64,000 nucleotides of DNA, from the NCBI RefSeq assembly GCF_964340395.1, contig NC_135568.1, forward strand, positions 3,586,501 through 3,650,500, written 5' to 3'. The notes under the pieces were generated by a model. It made no database searches. It had not been told where the DNA came from and worked only from the letters and a program-made list of their open reading frames with translations. Positions within the stretch are counted from its first letter, which is position 1, and every line of letters starts with the position of its first letter. The translations under genes and the position numbers were made by a program. Of the stretch, positions 34,001 through 46,233 are shown piece after piece. The stretch comes from Glandiceps talaboti (lineage: Eukaryota > Hemichordata > Enteropneusta > Spengelidae).

Positions 34001-35633
34001 TACTACCCTCTACCGGTGACCTTATATCTGCCCTCGTCTTTCTCTAGCCGGAGTAACGTTCATATGCACGTGTATATGAAATAATCGGATTTTCCGTTAT
34101 TATTTATCATAAATTATCAAAAATCCCCTCTAAATTTCATGTTTGTCCATTAATTACTGCTAAAATATGATTTATTTGGACCTTGCACACCTGTTGCTAT
34201 TGATAATACCAAGAAAGTGTCATTTTTCAACTATTACGCAATAAGCCGTTTTTACAGTCCAAAGGGCCCCAATTTCGCCTTTTTTGACCTTTGTGAAGAA
34301 ATCGACTTTCATGACGTATACTACCCTCTACCGGTGACCTTATATCTGCCCTCGTCTTTCTCTAGCCGGAGTAACGTTCATATGCACGTGTATATGAAAT
34401 AATCGGATTTTCCGTTATTATTTATCATAAATTATCAAAAATCCCCTCTAAATGTCATGTTTGTCCATTAATTACTGCTAAAATATGATTTATTTGGACT
34501 TTGCGCACCTGTTGCTATTGATAATACCAAGAAAGTGTCATTTTTCAACTATTACGCAATAAGCCGTTTTTACAGTCCAAACGGACCCAATTTCGCCTTT
34601 TTTGACCTTTGTGAAGAAATCGCGTTTCATGACGTATACTACCCTCTACCGGTGACCTTATATCTGCCCTCGTCTTTCTCTAGCCGGAGTAACGTTCATA
34701 TGCACGTGTATATGAAATAATCGGATTTTCCGTTATTATTTATCATAAATTATCAAAAATCCCCTCTAAATGTCATGTTTGTCCATTAATTACTGCTAAA
34801 ATATGATTTATTTGGACTTTGCGCACCTGTTGCTATTGATAATACCAAGAAAGTGTCATTTTTCAACTATTACGCAATAAGCCGTTTTTACAGTCCAAAC
34901 GGACCCAATTTCGCCTTTTTTGACCTTTGTGAAGAAATCGCGTTTCATGACGTATACTACCCTCTACCGGTGACCTTATATCTGCCCTCGTCTTTCTCTA
35001 GCCGGAGTAACGTTCATATGCACGTGTATATGAAATAATCGGATTTTCCGTTATTATTTATCATAAATTATCAAAAATCCCCTCTAAATGTCATGTTTGT
35101 CCATTAATTACTGCTAAAATATGATTTATTTGGACTTTGCGCACCTGTTGCTATTGATAATACCAAGAAAGTGTCATTTTTCAACTATTACGCAATAAGC
35201 CGTTTTTACAGTCCAAAGGGCCCCAATTTCGCCTTTTTTGACCTTTGTGAAGAAATCGCGTTTCATGACGTATACTACCCTCTACCGGTGACCTTATATC
35301 TGTCTTCGTCTTTCTCTAGCCGGAGTAACGTTCATAATGCACGTGTATATGAAATGATTTTCCGTTATTATTTATCATAAATTATCAAAAATCCCCTCTA
35401 AATGTCATGTTTGTCCATTAATTACTGCTAAAATATGATTTATTTGGACCTTGCACACCTGTTGCTATTGATAATACCAAGAAAGTGTCATTTTTCAACT
35501 ATTACGCAATAAGCCGTTTTTACAGTCCAAAAGGCCCCAATTTCGCCTTTTTTGACCTTTGTGAAGAAATCGAGTTTCATGACGTATACTGCCCTCTATC
35601 GGTGACCTTATATTTATATTCGTCTTTCTAGGG
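31076..35633. repeat. 318-bp satellite array, about 14 units, with A/B variants and higher-order structure
   Basis: Fourteen near-identical units follow a partial diverged unit (31076-31355); starts step by 318 bp from 31991 to 35171, and by 317 at 31356. Two variants differ at linked sites. A has AAAGGGCCC, ATCGACTTTC and ACCTTGCACACC upstream; B has AACGGACCC, ATCGCGTTTC and ACTTTGCGCACC. The block A-B-A' at 31991-32944 is repeated at 32945-33898, giving a 954-bp higher-order repeat; the 3' end is less regular (B, A, B, B, then a hybrid). Each unit has a hairpin around CGGATTTTCCG and a near-palindrome TTCATATGCACGTGTATATG centred on the E-box CACGTG. A 61-codon frame recurs in most units but is closed by TAA each time, and most variant sites change amino acids, so it is not called as coding. 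Confidence 0.95.
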
Positions 35634-36109
35634 TGGGCATTATATAATTGTAGAGGTAACAGAACCAATTATAATGTTCAGGCATTAAAATAACCTCTGT
35701 ATTATTTAACTGGGACAATGTTTTTTAGAGTGTTCAACATCAGATTATTAAAATAACAGTCAGAGCTTTTGGATTTGAAAGAAATTCTTGCATGTATAAT
35801 GAGATTAACTTAATTTCTATCTCAATGAATAAATTTCCCATTCCAATGCACGAAACTATAAAAGTTGAGTAATCGAACTGATCAGCAAATGTCCCTAGCC
35901 TAAATGAAGAGAATCTGGTATAAAAAGAAACTAACATTTTCAATTCTTTCATAATGAAGCAACGTCAGAAAAAAGGGAAAGATATAGGTTGGAATTTTAT
36001 TTTATTTAACAAAATTAAACTACTTTGACCCCAAGATACGAATATGATATTCATTGGTCACAATACTTTTGTGAGAGTTTGATGAAAAAGAAGTAAATGA
36101 AAACAATTT
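35634..36109. other. Right flank of satellite, partly matching the left flank
   Basis: AAAAAGAAACTAACATTTTC (about 35921-35940) matches AAAAAGCAACCAACATTTTC at about 30772 on the left side. Nothing else recognised. Confidence 0.5.
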
Positions 36110-36116
36110 ATATACA

Positions 36117-36156
<40 letters not shown>

Positions 36157-36171
36157 TCTCTCTCTCTCTAG

Positions 36172-36222
<51 letters not shown>

Positions 36223-36231
36223 ACTCACTCA

Positions 36232-36265
<34 letters not shown>

Positions 36266-36400
36266 ACAGTGAATATAAGGTACAAAGGTAAACATATGTA
36301 TATGGATGATTACTTTATTGAGTACAAACCTGTTTACAATGTAGCTAACATCTAAAAATGACACAACCTATTCACAATGTAGCTAAAAGCTAAAAATGAC
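36110..36400. repeat. (CT)n microsatellite and right flanking duplicate
   Basis: A (CT)n run of about 125 bp and a (CA)n run, then GTATATGGATGATTACTTTA and GAGTACAAACCTGTTTACAA, matching 30545-30735. GTAGCTAA...CTAAAAATGACACA is itself duplicated locally at 36345-36402. Confidence 0.88.
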
Positions 36401-38100
36401 ACACAATATGAAACTGGTTGTATTGGCAAGATTTATGCAAACCTCAGTGAATGAATGAATTGATCTCTACATCCATACAGTACCAAGGACATAGTAACTC
36501 AAAGACTGATTATTCAATATCACTAACAGGGACTATATGTTAAAAGAAGTACATGTACAACAGTGATGAATTCTGAAGAGGTGATGGCAACACAGTCACT
36601 TGTGGGTTACGATTCCATTCAAGGGAGGGTACTGTCACCAGCCACGAATGCAACGGCTTTATGTATGGTAATTGACAGTGCTTTCTAATATTCTTTAAAA
36701 CTTATTAATGCAATGTTTCATACTAGGACCATCCTTGAATAGAATCTTAGTTCACAAGTGAAAGTGATAGAAACACATTGCTCCAAACCAAACTTAATAC
36801 TGACAATTAGACATCTTTGAAACAGGGACCATGGCAACTGAGAACTAATCACATAATTAATATGCAAATTATGTCAAATTTTGCTCTTAGTTTTTTTAAT
36901 GTAAATTCTATTTGGTTGAAAGTGGTTTGAAATAAGATCCAAGTTTGTTTTGCATGGGATTTACCCCACCCACCACTTGATCCCCACCCAATCCTCCCCG
37001 TCATTCCCATCCTGCATACACCCCAGCACCACACTAAACACTGTACCCCTTTTACCATCACCCACCCCTAACACCTCTACCCTCACCACAACTACCCCAT
37101 TACCACCTGCAACTATTCCCAGCATCCACTAATTGATTGACCAATGTGTGAGGGCTCCCCATCACGGTGTACCTTACAGACTACCAGTACCACTACAACC
37201 ACTACCCTTATCCCATACTGTCGCTACCCTTAGCTATTGCCAATATCCCCTACAATAACATTAGCATTTTTCAATGTTTTCCTAAATGCCTGTTATCCAA
37301 ACTTAAACTCTGTGTTGAGTACCAGATATGAATATGTACTCGGTATATTAAACACTTCTAACAGGTCTCAGGACACACAGAGGTATAAAATAATGATACC
37401 CAATTAATTTGTCATCTAGGATCTCACTACAATTTAGTTTCACCCTCTACAAAAACCCTTGGAATTCTTTTTGTCGTAATTCTTTACTAAATATGCAGGC
37501 CCTTGTTTCAAAGATGCATCTCTGAAAGGAATCTGTCTTTGCAAATAATACATTCAACTTTCACTACTTCAAATTCATCTATATAAACATTTACACTATT
37601 AAGTTGGTTTGCAGCACAATATGATCTTTGACCCCATCTTTCTGAGGTCAAAGGTCACACATAGCCCCACCCCCACCTAGTGTCAATCAAACATATGTCC
37701 AACTCATCACCATAGGGGATTTAGAATTTTCACTGTCAAGCTACAAACTACTAGATACTACAGTGGCAAGAGAGGAACTGACACAAACAAACTTTTTTCT
37801 ACAACATACATTAAGTATTATATAAATATGTAATATATATGAAAATGACTTAAAAATGAGAAATTATAAATAAAATGTGTGGCACTGGTACAAAACGTCA
37901 CTCAAAACATGACAAATACTGGTATATCTTTATATTTATACTCTTGGTACACAAAACTCTAATAAGATATATTATGAATAACTTACACTTGACAACATGT
38001 AACACTAATATTAATAAGTTATATATCTGGATATTTAAATAAATACACTCAACTAGAGAACGCTATTCACATTAGCTGTTGCTTAGTATAATAGTTGACT
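36401..38100. other. Non-coding stretch, C-rich low complexity at 36960-37130
   Basis: No gene seen. A strongly C-biased CCACC-rich stretch at 36960-37240 is the only compositional feature. Confidence 0.5.
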
Positions 38101-38112
38101 ATATGCTTACAA

Positions 38113-38425
38113 CAAAGTAATAACAGCAAAACTACAGCAAGTTTCATGTTAGTGTTCACTGGCTCTGTTTGATACAACCATGCAGAAATCAATAAGGAAC
38201 TGCACAAATTATCTAAAAATACTGCAACTATATGCAGACACACATGCAGCAATGATTTTATATCTGCATGCTGGCATATCTTACTTCCTTTTATTTAGAC
38301 AGAATGTCACACGAAACCGTTTTCATTCAATCTTGCTATCTTGAAGTGAAAGTGAAGTATTCTTATTGGTTTCTGCATGGTTGTATCAAACACAGCCAGT
38401 GAACACTAACTTGCAATGCGCTGTA
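38113..38425. mobile_element. Inverted repeat (foldback) element
   Basis: The arm at 38113-38196 is the reverse complement of 38352-38425 over some 70 bp: TTAGTGTTCACTGGCTCTGT and GATACAACCATGCAGAAATC pair with GATTTCTGCATGG-type sequence at right with few mismatches. The spacer is about 155 bp. Confidence 0.8.
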
Positions 38426-38740
38426 ATGCTGGACATATGACACACTACTAGTATAAATGAGACTAAAATGACAGAATTACGATATCATAAAGCCATTGCG
38501 ACTAAAATCAGAATTAAGATTATGTATTGCCAATATGGTGACATAAGCCAAACTAACCATAATGTAATGCCATTATGACAAAATGCCAACCTTATGATAG
38601 CGTAATGGCACTGTGAAAAAATGCAAACTTGTGATAACATAATGACAATATGACAAAATTACATCATCATATGACCAATACGACAAAAGTCTGATTTACG
38701 CTACTGTTATCTCAAAAACATTAAAAGCAAACTTACGCTA
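38426..38740. repeat. Degenerate (ATnACAAAATG...)-type repeat
   Basis: Loose repetition of phrases such as AATGACAATATGACAAAAT and AATGCCATTATGACAAAATG without a fixed period. Confidence 0.45.
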
Positions 38741-39004
38741 ACCAGGATTCATACACTTAGAAGCAAATAATATTCCAGGACTTTCCCATAAGTTTTCCAG
38801 GAGTATTCAGCTCAACTTCGGTCACATTCCAGGAATATTGACAAGAGAAATATGAGAGACGCAAATACATGTTGCAAAATGTTTTTTAAACGATCAACAC
38901 TTTCATCAGTTCGTCTACTTTCTAGGAGTTTCCAGGTGTCGGTAACATTTTTCAAGGACTTTCCTGATATCCCAGGAGTGTCCAGGAGTGTATGAGCCCT
39001 GGTT
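38741..39004. mobile_element. hAT-like MITE
   Basis: The ends are inverted: AACCAGGATTCATACACT at left and, on the minus strand, AACCAGGGCTCATACACTCC at right. The CAGGGNTCA terminus is typical of hAT-type elements. An 8-bp target duplication is not clear. Confidence 0.55.
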
Positions 39005-40140
39005 TACATAATGGCAATACAAGGAAATGTCAAACTTACAATGTAATAGCAATACAATGAGTCACATGCAAAACTTACAACAACGTAATACAACTAATTG
39101 CCAAACTATTGTGTACACTTAACACGGGCTACATTACATGTCAAAAATCAAAATAACTCATTTCATCCAAGATTGGTTACCATGGTAATTTCTGTAAATT
39201 ACAAACACTGGGAGTACTAATATTATCTCTTGATATCAGGAAACCAAAAGAGTAAACATTATATTAATCAAAATCAGTCTTTAATCGTGGCTAAATTTCT
39301 AACTATATTCTTTCAATTTGAATGTGAAAATGTTCTCCAGTTACATACTAAAATCTCAATTCTGTAATATATTATAAGTAAAATTCAAATGTGTGTGAGA
39401 CATTACTCAGTACTGTTTTCGATAGACCTTGGAACCTGACCTCTGAATAGTATGGTATACCTGCCTTTTCTTATAGTCATGCCCAGATCAAAGCCATGAT
39501 TTCAGTCAGTTTGCAGGTAAATTAAACTCACAGATTATTCACATGTCTCCTGTTCGAGTAATTCATATGAAATAAATGCTGTATGTTACTTTTGTCTGTT
39601 TTTTTTACATACACAGTGACCACACACTTTTTTTGTCTAAGTTTGTATCGTCAATAGTATTCCATATTCTGTCTCTTGTTTAAGGATCCACCAGAACATG
39701 ACATCTCCATTAATAACAACCAGTGACTATTCTGCCATGGCTCCATTATTCTTAACAAAATACTAGTCGCCCACAGCCACAGATTTTTTTGTCACATGAC
39801 TTCAAGCACAACATCAAATCTATGATTCTTGAAATGAAATCTCAGCATATACATTGTTAGTATAGCTATGTCTGAACAACTCTATACCACTAGGAATAAA
39901 TGAAGCAGTGATTAATATCCAGAGATTAATTTGATAATGGAATATACTAATGTCAATATGTGTATTTGATATGTCTATTTCAGGTATATGTTATGTCTTT
40001 GGAAATGAAATAAATTCTTGTGTACCAAATTGCCTTGTGTATATGTAAGATGAATGTTTGGATTGCCATGTATACTATGAAGCAGCGCTGGGAGGAGGGG
40101 GTATAAATGTACTTGTAGTAGTCTAAGTACTAAAGCATAT
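39005..40140. other. Non-coding stretch, nothing recognised
   Basis: AT-rich with no supported gene, array or inverted repeat. Confidence 0.5.
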
Positions 40141-40152
40141 TAACCACCACTT

Positions 40153-40408
40153 GCAATAGGGAACTTGCAATCCAGACTGAGCATGCTCAGATGCAAAGGA
40201 CTATGGGATTATCTGTGGTTATCATAATACCTAATCAGGAGCTACCGATAAAATAAAGCTCCCACAATGGTCAGGGTAACTATGAATTTATCATTTGTGG
40301 TTAAAAACAATGTAACATTATTGTTTACAATACTAATTGATTAGTATTTATTATCACATTTCCCATGATGCAACATTCAATATGGCAGGTTTGCAAGTTC
40401 CCTATTGC
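40153..40408. mobile_element. MITE with perfect 18-bp terminal inverted repeats
   Basis: GCAATAGGGAACTTGCAA at 40153-40170 is the exact reverse complement of 40391-40408. Inside is a perfect 14-bp palindrome CTGAGCATGCTCAG (40177-40190). A diverged partial copy lies at 43640-43765. Confidence 0.85.
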
Positions 40409-41339
40409 TAGAACTTATACATGGTATCCAGGTATACTACATGAATGATAGGATGACATTATTTAGTACGCATACCCTAAAAGTTGAGAAAACCCATATT
40501 ATGTCATCAATCGTTCTATGAAAGGGGGGGGGGGGGGGTTCTATAACATTCTATAATGCCAGAAGTGAATTGTTAATAATATAGAAGACATGCATTTAAC
40601 ATAAGCATTGCACTACATCAGTTTCATTGTTTTATGCAAGTAATGTTTTGTAATCCACCTGAGTTAAAAAGTTGATATAAACTCAACTTGACTGTGTCAC
40701 TTTGGACAACTATATTAGTAAAGAACTCATAGATTTGATATTGGTTAGAAGTATTCATAGTCTGTATAAAGGTACACCATGACAGGGCGCCCTCACACAC
40801 TGGTCAACCCAACCAGTGAGGGCGGAACGGCACGACATATCTTACAGTCTAACAGCTCATATCTGGGCTTTAGTACTTTATGTCTACACACACATTTGAA
40901 CTCAAAGCCAGTACAAAAATCAAACTTGTTTTTTTTTAAAGGTAGCTGATTTAAAGGTCTGTCCTCTATAACTTCTAACATAAAGAATAAATATAACAAT
41001 AAATAAATAAATAAATAAATAAATACACAAACAAATAAATAAATAGTACATTGAATATGTTACAAGTACATCCTGGCTACTATATTTTGATTCAAATTTT
41101 TCCAACAAAAATTAGCACTTAGCGTTGTATTGTCTGCAAATATTATGCAGATAGCCTGGTATCATCTCTCAGTTAACATTATGTGCTGTGTTTGATGATG
41201 ACAAAAACATAAAAATTATTAGGCTCATATGGTCATATTTTGTTGGAAGTTTGCTCCCATACTTTGAAAATCTTAAAATGAGAGTGTAAATCTGAGAGAA
41301 ATTAAAGAGAATAGCCTTTAAATCACATGAAAACACATT
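40409..41339. other. Non-coding stretch with (AAAT)n at 40997-41045
   Basis: No gene seen. There is a poly-G run at about 40527-40538 and an AAAT microsatellite. Confidence 0.5.
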
Positions 41340-41770
41340 TTGACTGTAAAAATTGATATGTCAGTGCACCTGGTGTGTAATCTGTGCACCTGGGAGGTCA
41401 GAGTCCATCCAATCAGCACTGAGTTATCATCAGAAACTAAATTAAACATCTGGTTTATAATGATATACATTGTGCACTTGTGAGGTCAGAGTCCAACCAA
41501 TTAGCACTGAGTACAAAATCATCTAAGTTTGTCCATACACCTGGTTTACAAGGCATGTACTCAGAGTCCATCCCAATCAGCAGCACAGTATACCAAGTTA
41601 TCACTAGAAATGAAGTTGTCAGTACATCTGGTTTACAATGAGTATATTGCGCATGTGGGAGGATACAGCCCAACCAATCGCTGTAGCTCTGAGTTTGTTG
41701 GTACACCTGGATTAAAATCATACTCTGTGCACCTGGGCAGTTACAGTCTGACCAATCAGCTTTTGTCAAA
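41340..41770. repeat. Degenerate tandem repeat with CCAAT motifs
   Basis: About five imperfect copies of a 75-100-bp unit with GTGCACCTGG, AGTCC(A/G)ACCAATCAGC and CTGAGTT. Each has a CCAAT pentamer. Confidence 0.8.
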
Positions 41771-42124
41771 ATAACAATGATTGTATAAATTGAGTGACAG
41801 GAGTGTCACACTCCTTAAGAGGTATACAGGTAGGTTGTAAGTTAAGGTTTAACTGGCATCGATAAAAACTATCTTTTAAACTACTGTACGTAGAGTCAGT
41901 ACTTATAGAAACACTTACAATATGGAAAAGTCACAAAAGTTTAAACATTTTTCAAAGACTATAGGAATAAAACATCTAAAATATCTTGGACACAGTTATA
42001 AATATATTGATGAAGAAAGTCCAATATTTTGATGAGGTAAATGGTATTGGAGTATCCACATATTACATCAACTCCTACTTATATAAAAAATTTACATCTA
42101 GGCCACTCACACACCTGTCTATCT

Positions 42125-42570
42125 TATTATCAACCAATCAGATGCGGACTGTGATCACAACTAACCAATCACAGTGTAGGTTTTACAATATGATCACGTT
42201 CTGTCCAATAGAAACAGGAGGCTCAGTTTCAACCAATCAGAAGCTAAGATTGTGATCACAACTAACCAATCACCATGTTGGTTTCAAAACATGACCACTT
42301 AATGTCCAATAGAAATATCTTTTTTTTTTCAACCTATCAGATACTAAGATTGTTATCATAACTAACCTATCACATTGTAGGTTTCATAACATGATCACTT
42401 TCTGTCCAATAGAAATTAAGAATTGAAACAATCCCACTATTAATGTATTAGATTAGGTTGGGTCATAAATATACAAAGTTTATGTTACTTATTATAATTT
42501 GACTGATATCAACCAATCAACTGTGAGGACACAAAATAAGATGACTGATATCAACCAATCAACTATGAGG
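42125..42570. repeat. CCAAT-rich tandem repeat
   Basis: Three copies of about 100 bp with AACCAATCAGA, TGATCACAACTAACCAATCA and CTGTCCAATAGAAA (42130, 42228, 42330), then two copies of ACTGATATCAACCAATCAAC. Roughly ten CCAAT pentamers occur in 450 bp, the match for NF-Y. Confidence 0.88.
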
Positions 42571-44694
42571 ACACACAAAACAAGCATACTACATTTCACA
42601 AATCACTCTTAACTGGAGGGGTGGTGGTGGTGGTCAGGGGGGGGGGGGGGCAATTGTAGTCTGTTATATGCTATTTGTTAAACATCTGAAATTTTCCATG
42701 AAGTGTACAATTTAGCACTCTGATATATCATCAAAATTGCAGGTCATACGTTTTGAAAAATGACTCTGTTATACTGGTAAACCATAAACAGTTTGAATGA
42801 GGTTAGAATTTGTAGTTAAAATTTGTACGAGAGTTGCTTTTGTAAAATCTAAGGGCATGTTTATATCAGATACAAAAATGTTAATCAGCTTGGTAGATCA
42901 AATGCATTGCATATAAAGTTATAACACACAAGCAGTTCAATGCTATTTACTAAATTGAAGTGCCTGTATGTTATATGTACACCCCCTCCCCCAACCCGCA
43001 CCCCCACCACCTCAAACAAATCCTGCTATCAACACATCAATAATACTTCCAACTACAACGTTCTTGACTACAAACAGATAATCCACAAAGTACACATCAG
43101 AATACATAGTACTAAACACGGACACTGTTGACTAAAATTCACTTTTTTCAAGTTGTGACACGAATCTAACAATATCATTCCATCCTATCCTTAACTGCTA
43201 ATACTGTCTACAAGACATACAGATACAACATCTAATGTCCTTTCTATCTAAAAAACACTTAGAACAATTCAAACATCACGACTACATTTATAGCTATCAT
43301 TTTCAACAACTAATATACTTTTTAAAATTACTCTTGGAAGAAATTAACTTAAAATGGAATATAAATATGCAGCATTTTTGAAATGAAAGTAACATTACTC
43401 TGTATGAACAAAACTTCATAATTTTATGTTTCTGTTACTTTCTGTCTCTTTGCTTCAACTTTAATGCCCCAGTAGATGTAAGTTTTTGCTATTTTTCATT
43501 ACTTTTTGTCATAAAAACCACAGGTCTCGTTATGGCACTGTTTGAGACGCACTGTGAAGATGTATTATTTGGGAAAAATATGTTTTGTCTTGACTTGAGT
43601 GAATGCAGCAACCCTCACTGGAACAGTTCATTCCATCTAGTAGGGACCTTGTAATCTAGACTGAGCATGCTCAGATGCAAAGGCTCATGGGATTATTTGT
43701 AGTTGTGGTCATACCTAATCTGGAACGATTGGAAGGCCATCCTGTAAGGGTCAGGGTAACCTTGACCTGATCTAGACTAGCAGCACAGAGAAGGTCTGTC
43801 TTGACACCTAGGAGTATGTCAAACATTTTGGTGCAGTGCAAAGTTTTCATTTATTTGTACAAATACAGTATATGGTTGTATCTACTGGGACATTAATAAT
43901 ATGAAATCAGAGATTTGATATAGTTAACATTTTGTCCATATTCTGTTATGGTTCTACTCAAAATAAACATTAACAAAGTTTGTATGTTTGGGATGAATTC
44001 AGAATTCACAAAACTCATGAAACCCCTTAGAAAGCAGCATATAAAACATTTTAATCGAAGTAAAACATCATGTTCACTCCTTGCTAATCATAACCATGGC
44101 CTCTTACAAGACTCGGTAAATTATAGGTCAGTATAGATTTTATTGTTAGTGCGCCCTCTGGTGACAACATAGTGCAATCAATAATCTGATTAGTGTGGTA
44201 GTTCTATACACTACAGACAGCCTAGGAAACAAACATATATTTCACCACAAATTCTGAAATGATCTCAGTCTTTTCCTAGTTTTGGGTTAAATATTTCACA
44301 TGGTCTCACTAGAACGTGATTTCCAGGATTGTGTGGCAGTTTTCCGAGTGATTATTGTTCTCTGAAAACAGAAGTTAATTCTTCTTCTATTTGTTCATAT
44401 ATATTTTTTCCCCGATTTACAGCAGATTTATAAATTTTGGGCTGAACGATTATTTTTTCAGTGGTATTTTATATCAATGGGAAAGAGACCTCACTAAAAA
44501 TAGGGAATGGATTTGTTTCATTTATAATGTAATTAATAATATGATTGTGCCGATGGTTCATTTTTTTGGTGACAAAAATGGGAAGCACTATTTAAATATT
44601 TACTAGTTTTTTTTCTTGAGATGTATCAAATGAGTTGAACAGTTCTCCTGAGACTGTTTTAGACCCAACACTCTACCCCAGTTGGTAAAGGACA
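42571..44694. other. Non-coding stretch with partial MITE copy and CTCF-like motif
   Basis: A poly-G run lies at 42637-42650. A partial copy of the 40153 MITE, including CTGAGCATGCTCAG, is at 43640-43765. GCGCCCTCTGGTGA at 44151-44164 is a minus-strand CTCF-like match. No supported gene. Confidence 0.45.
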
Positions 44695-45015
44695 AATATG
44701 ATAAAATTTATAGTTTCTCAAATGTTGATCAGACTACAATTTCTCAAATGTTGATCGTACTAGAATTTTGGAGGGAAACACTATCCACAACAAACTGAGC
44801 AACTAAGGTAGGAATTATCTTTATATCCCGACAAAAACAGATTAGTGAGAAGGACTTAGAACATTCCACCTCTTCATCCCCGCCCCCAGTTACAAAAAAT
44901 ATATAGTTTCACAAATGTCGATCATACTACAAATTTGGAGGGAAACACTATCCATTGAAAATTGAGCAACTCGAGAAGAATTCATCTCCTTTCAAATCTC
45001 GACAAAAAAAATGGT
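44695..45015. repeat. Tandem duplication of about 190 bp, 2 diverged copies
   Basis: Shared phrases are TATAGTTTC(T/A)CAAATGT(T/C)GATC, TTGGAGGGAAACACTATCCA and TGAGCAACT, then TATCCCGACAAAAA or AATCTCGACAAAAA. Confidence 0.8.
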
Positions 45016-45391
45016 TTAATTCATCTAACAATGGTACGTACTATGGAGTATCTTTTTCGTTAGTTTGACATTCAATATTTTTAATTTTGTTTGCTGACAT
45101 CCCATTTCCACTGTACGGATATACATGAGACAGACGTATGCTTAGTAGTTATATTAAATTCCAAATATAATGGTGATTAATTTTTTCAATGAAAATCAAA
45201 ACCTTTCACAATAAAAAATCCTATACTATGTCTGAAAACCTGGAAAATTATTTTTACTCATCTAATCTTTCATTTATCTGAGGAGATTAATTTTTTACAA
45301 GAGTGACATCACAGAAATAATATAATTAGACCAGACCGCAAAAGTAATTGTACGCTACAAAAGACAAAAATATCACTTCCAAAGTATTTTT

Positions 45392-45425
45392 GACTCTGTG
45401 AGTTGAAAATTTTCAACTCAGAGTC
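45392..45425. other. 34-bp near-perfect palindrome
   Basis: GAGTTGAAAATTTTCAACTC (45400-45419) is a perfect 20-bp palindrome, extended by GACTCTGT on the left and AGAGTC on the right. Confidence 0.8.
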
Positions 45426-46233
45426 CATGAACATTCATTCTGACAAAAAATTCTCATATTGAAATTTTGGCATGAATAATGAAGCTCGGATGTCAATACT
45501 TTGTATAACCCTATATTTTCACGTTGGAAGAGTTATATTTCAACTAAAATGTGGAAACTTCTAAACTTGGGTCAACATTGAAACTTTAGGGTTTAATATG
45601 AATTCCTTGAGAGTGAAATTTTGGGGCTACTGTTAATTTTTGACCAGGAAACCCATAGAAGTGTCATCTAACGTTTACATACAAATTAAGCTGTTGGCCT
45701 GGAAACTACCCTAAATGTTGTCATCAGAAGGTTACACACAATAAAATATTAAGAAGGACTCCGTAACGGTTTTGTCAGAATAAACCTAATAAACTGAAAA
45801 AAAATTCTACAAAATTAAAAATAAAAAAAAATATATTTACAACAGCCTAAGCAAAAGGGGTAGCCTTTCTTTCAGCCCTGACTGACTTTTTTATCATACC
45901 AACTTTCATAGCATAAGTAATGCAAACAAAACTAATTTTTTTTCATAACGTTACGTTGTGATTTGTGGAAGTAATTTTGGAAGGCTACTGATTAGAATCT
46001 TGTAAAAGTTCTTACTTGTATAATGCAAGAAAGTTACAACTCACACTTCTCTTCTAATGTTTGTCAAATATTTTCCACTGTCACAAGAAAGTTAAACTCA
46101 TACATTCCTTGTAATACCTGCCAAATATTTCCTGTGTGATGGTGTATACTACATCTAACATCTATTGTCAACTTATTTCACCTCTTCTTGAGATGACAAC
46201 CTTATCTTACTTCTTATGTTGTTTAAATTATTC
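45426..46233. other. Non-coding stretch, nothing recognised
   Basis: AT-rich; probably within the 3' UTR or downstream of the zinc-finger gene on the minus strand. Confidence 0.4.

Noticed and set aside
31356-35380. Recurrent 61-codon open frames (MSFFNYYAISRF...) as a multigene family
   Set aside because: They follow the 318-bp satellite period. The variants differ mainly at nonsynonymous sites (K/N, D/A, P/S), and no splice sites, promoter or other coding sign exists.
31076-35633. CRISPR array
   Set aside because: Units are contiguous 318-bp monomers with no short repeat/unique spacer pattern, and the window is eukaryotic.
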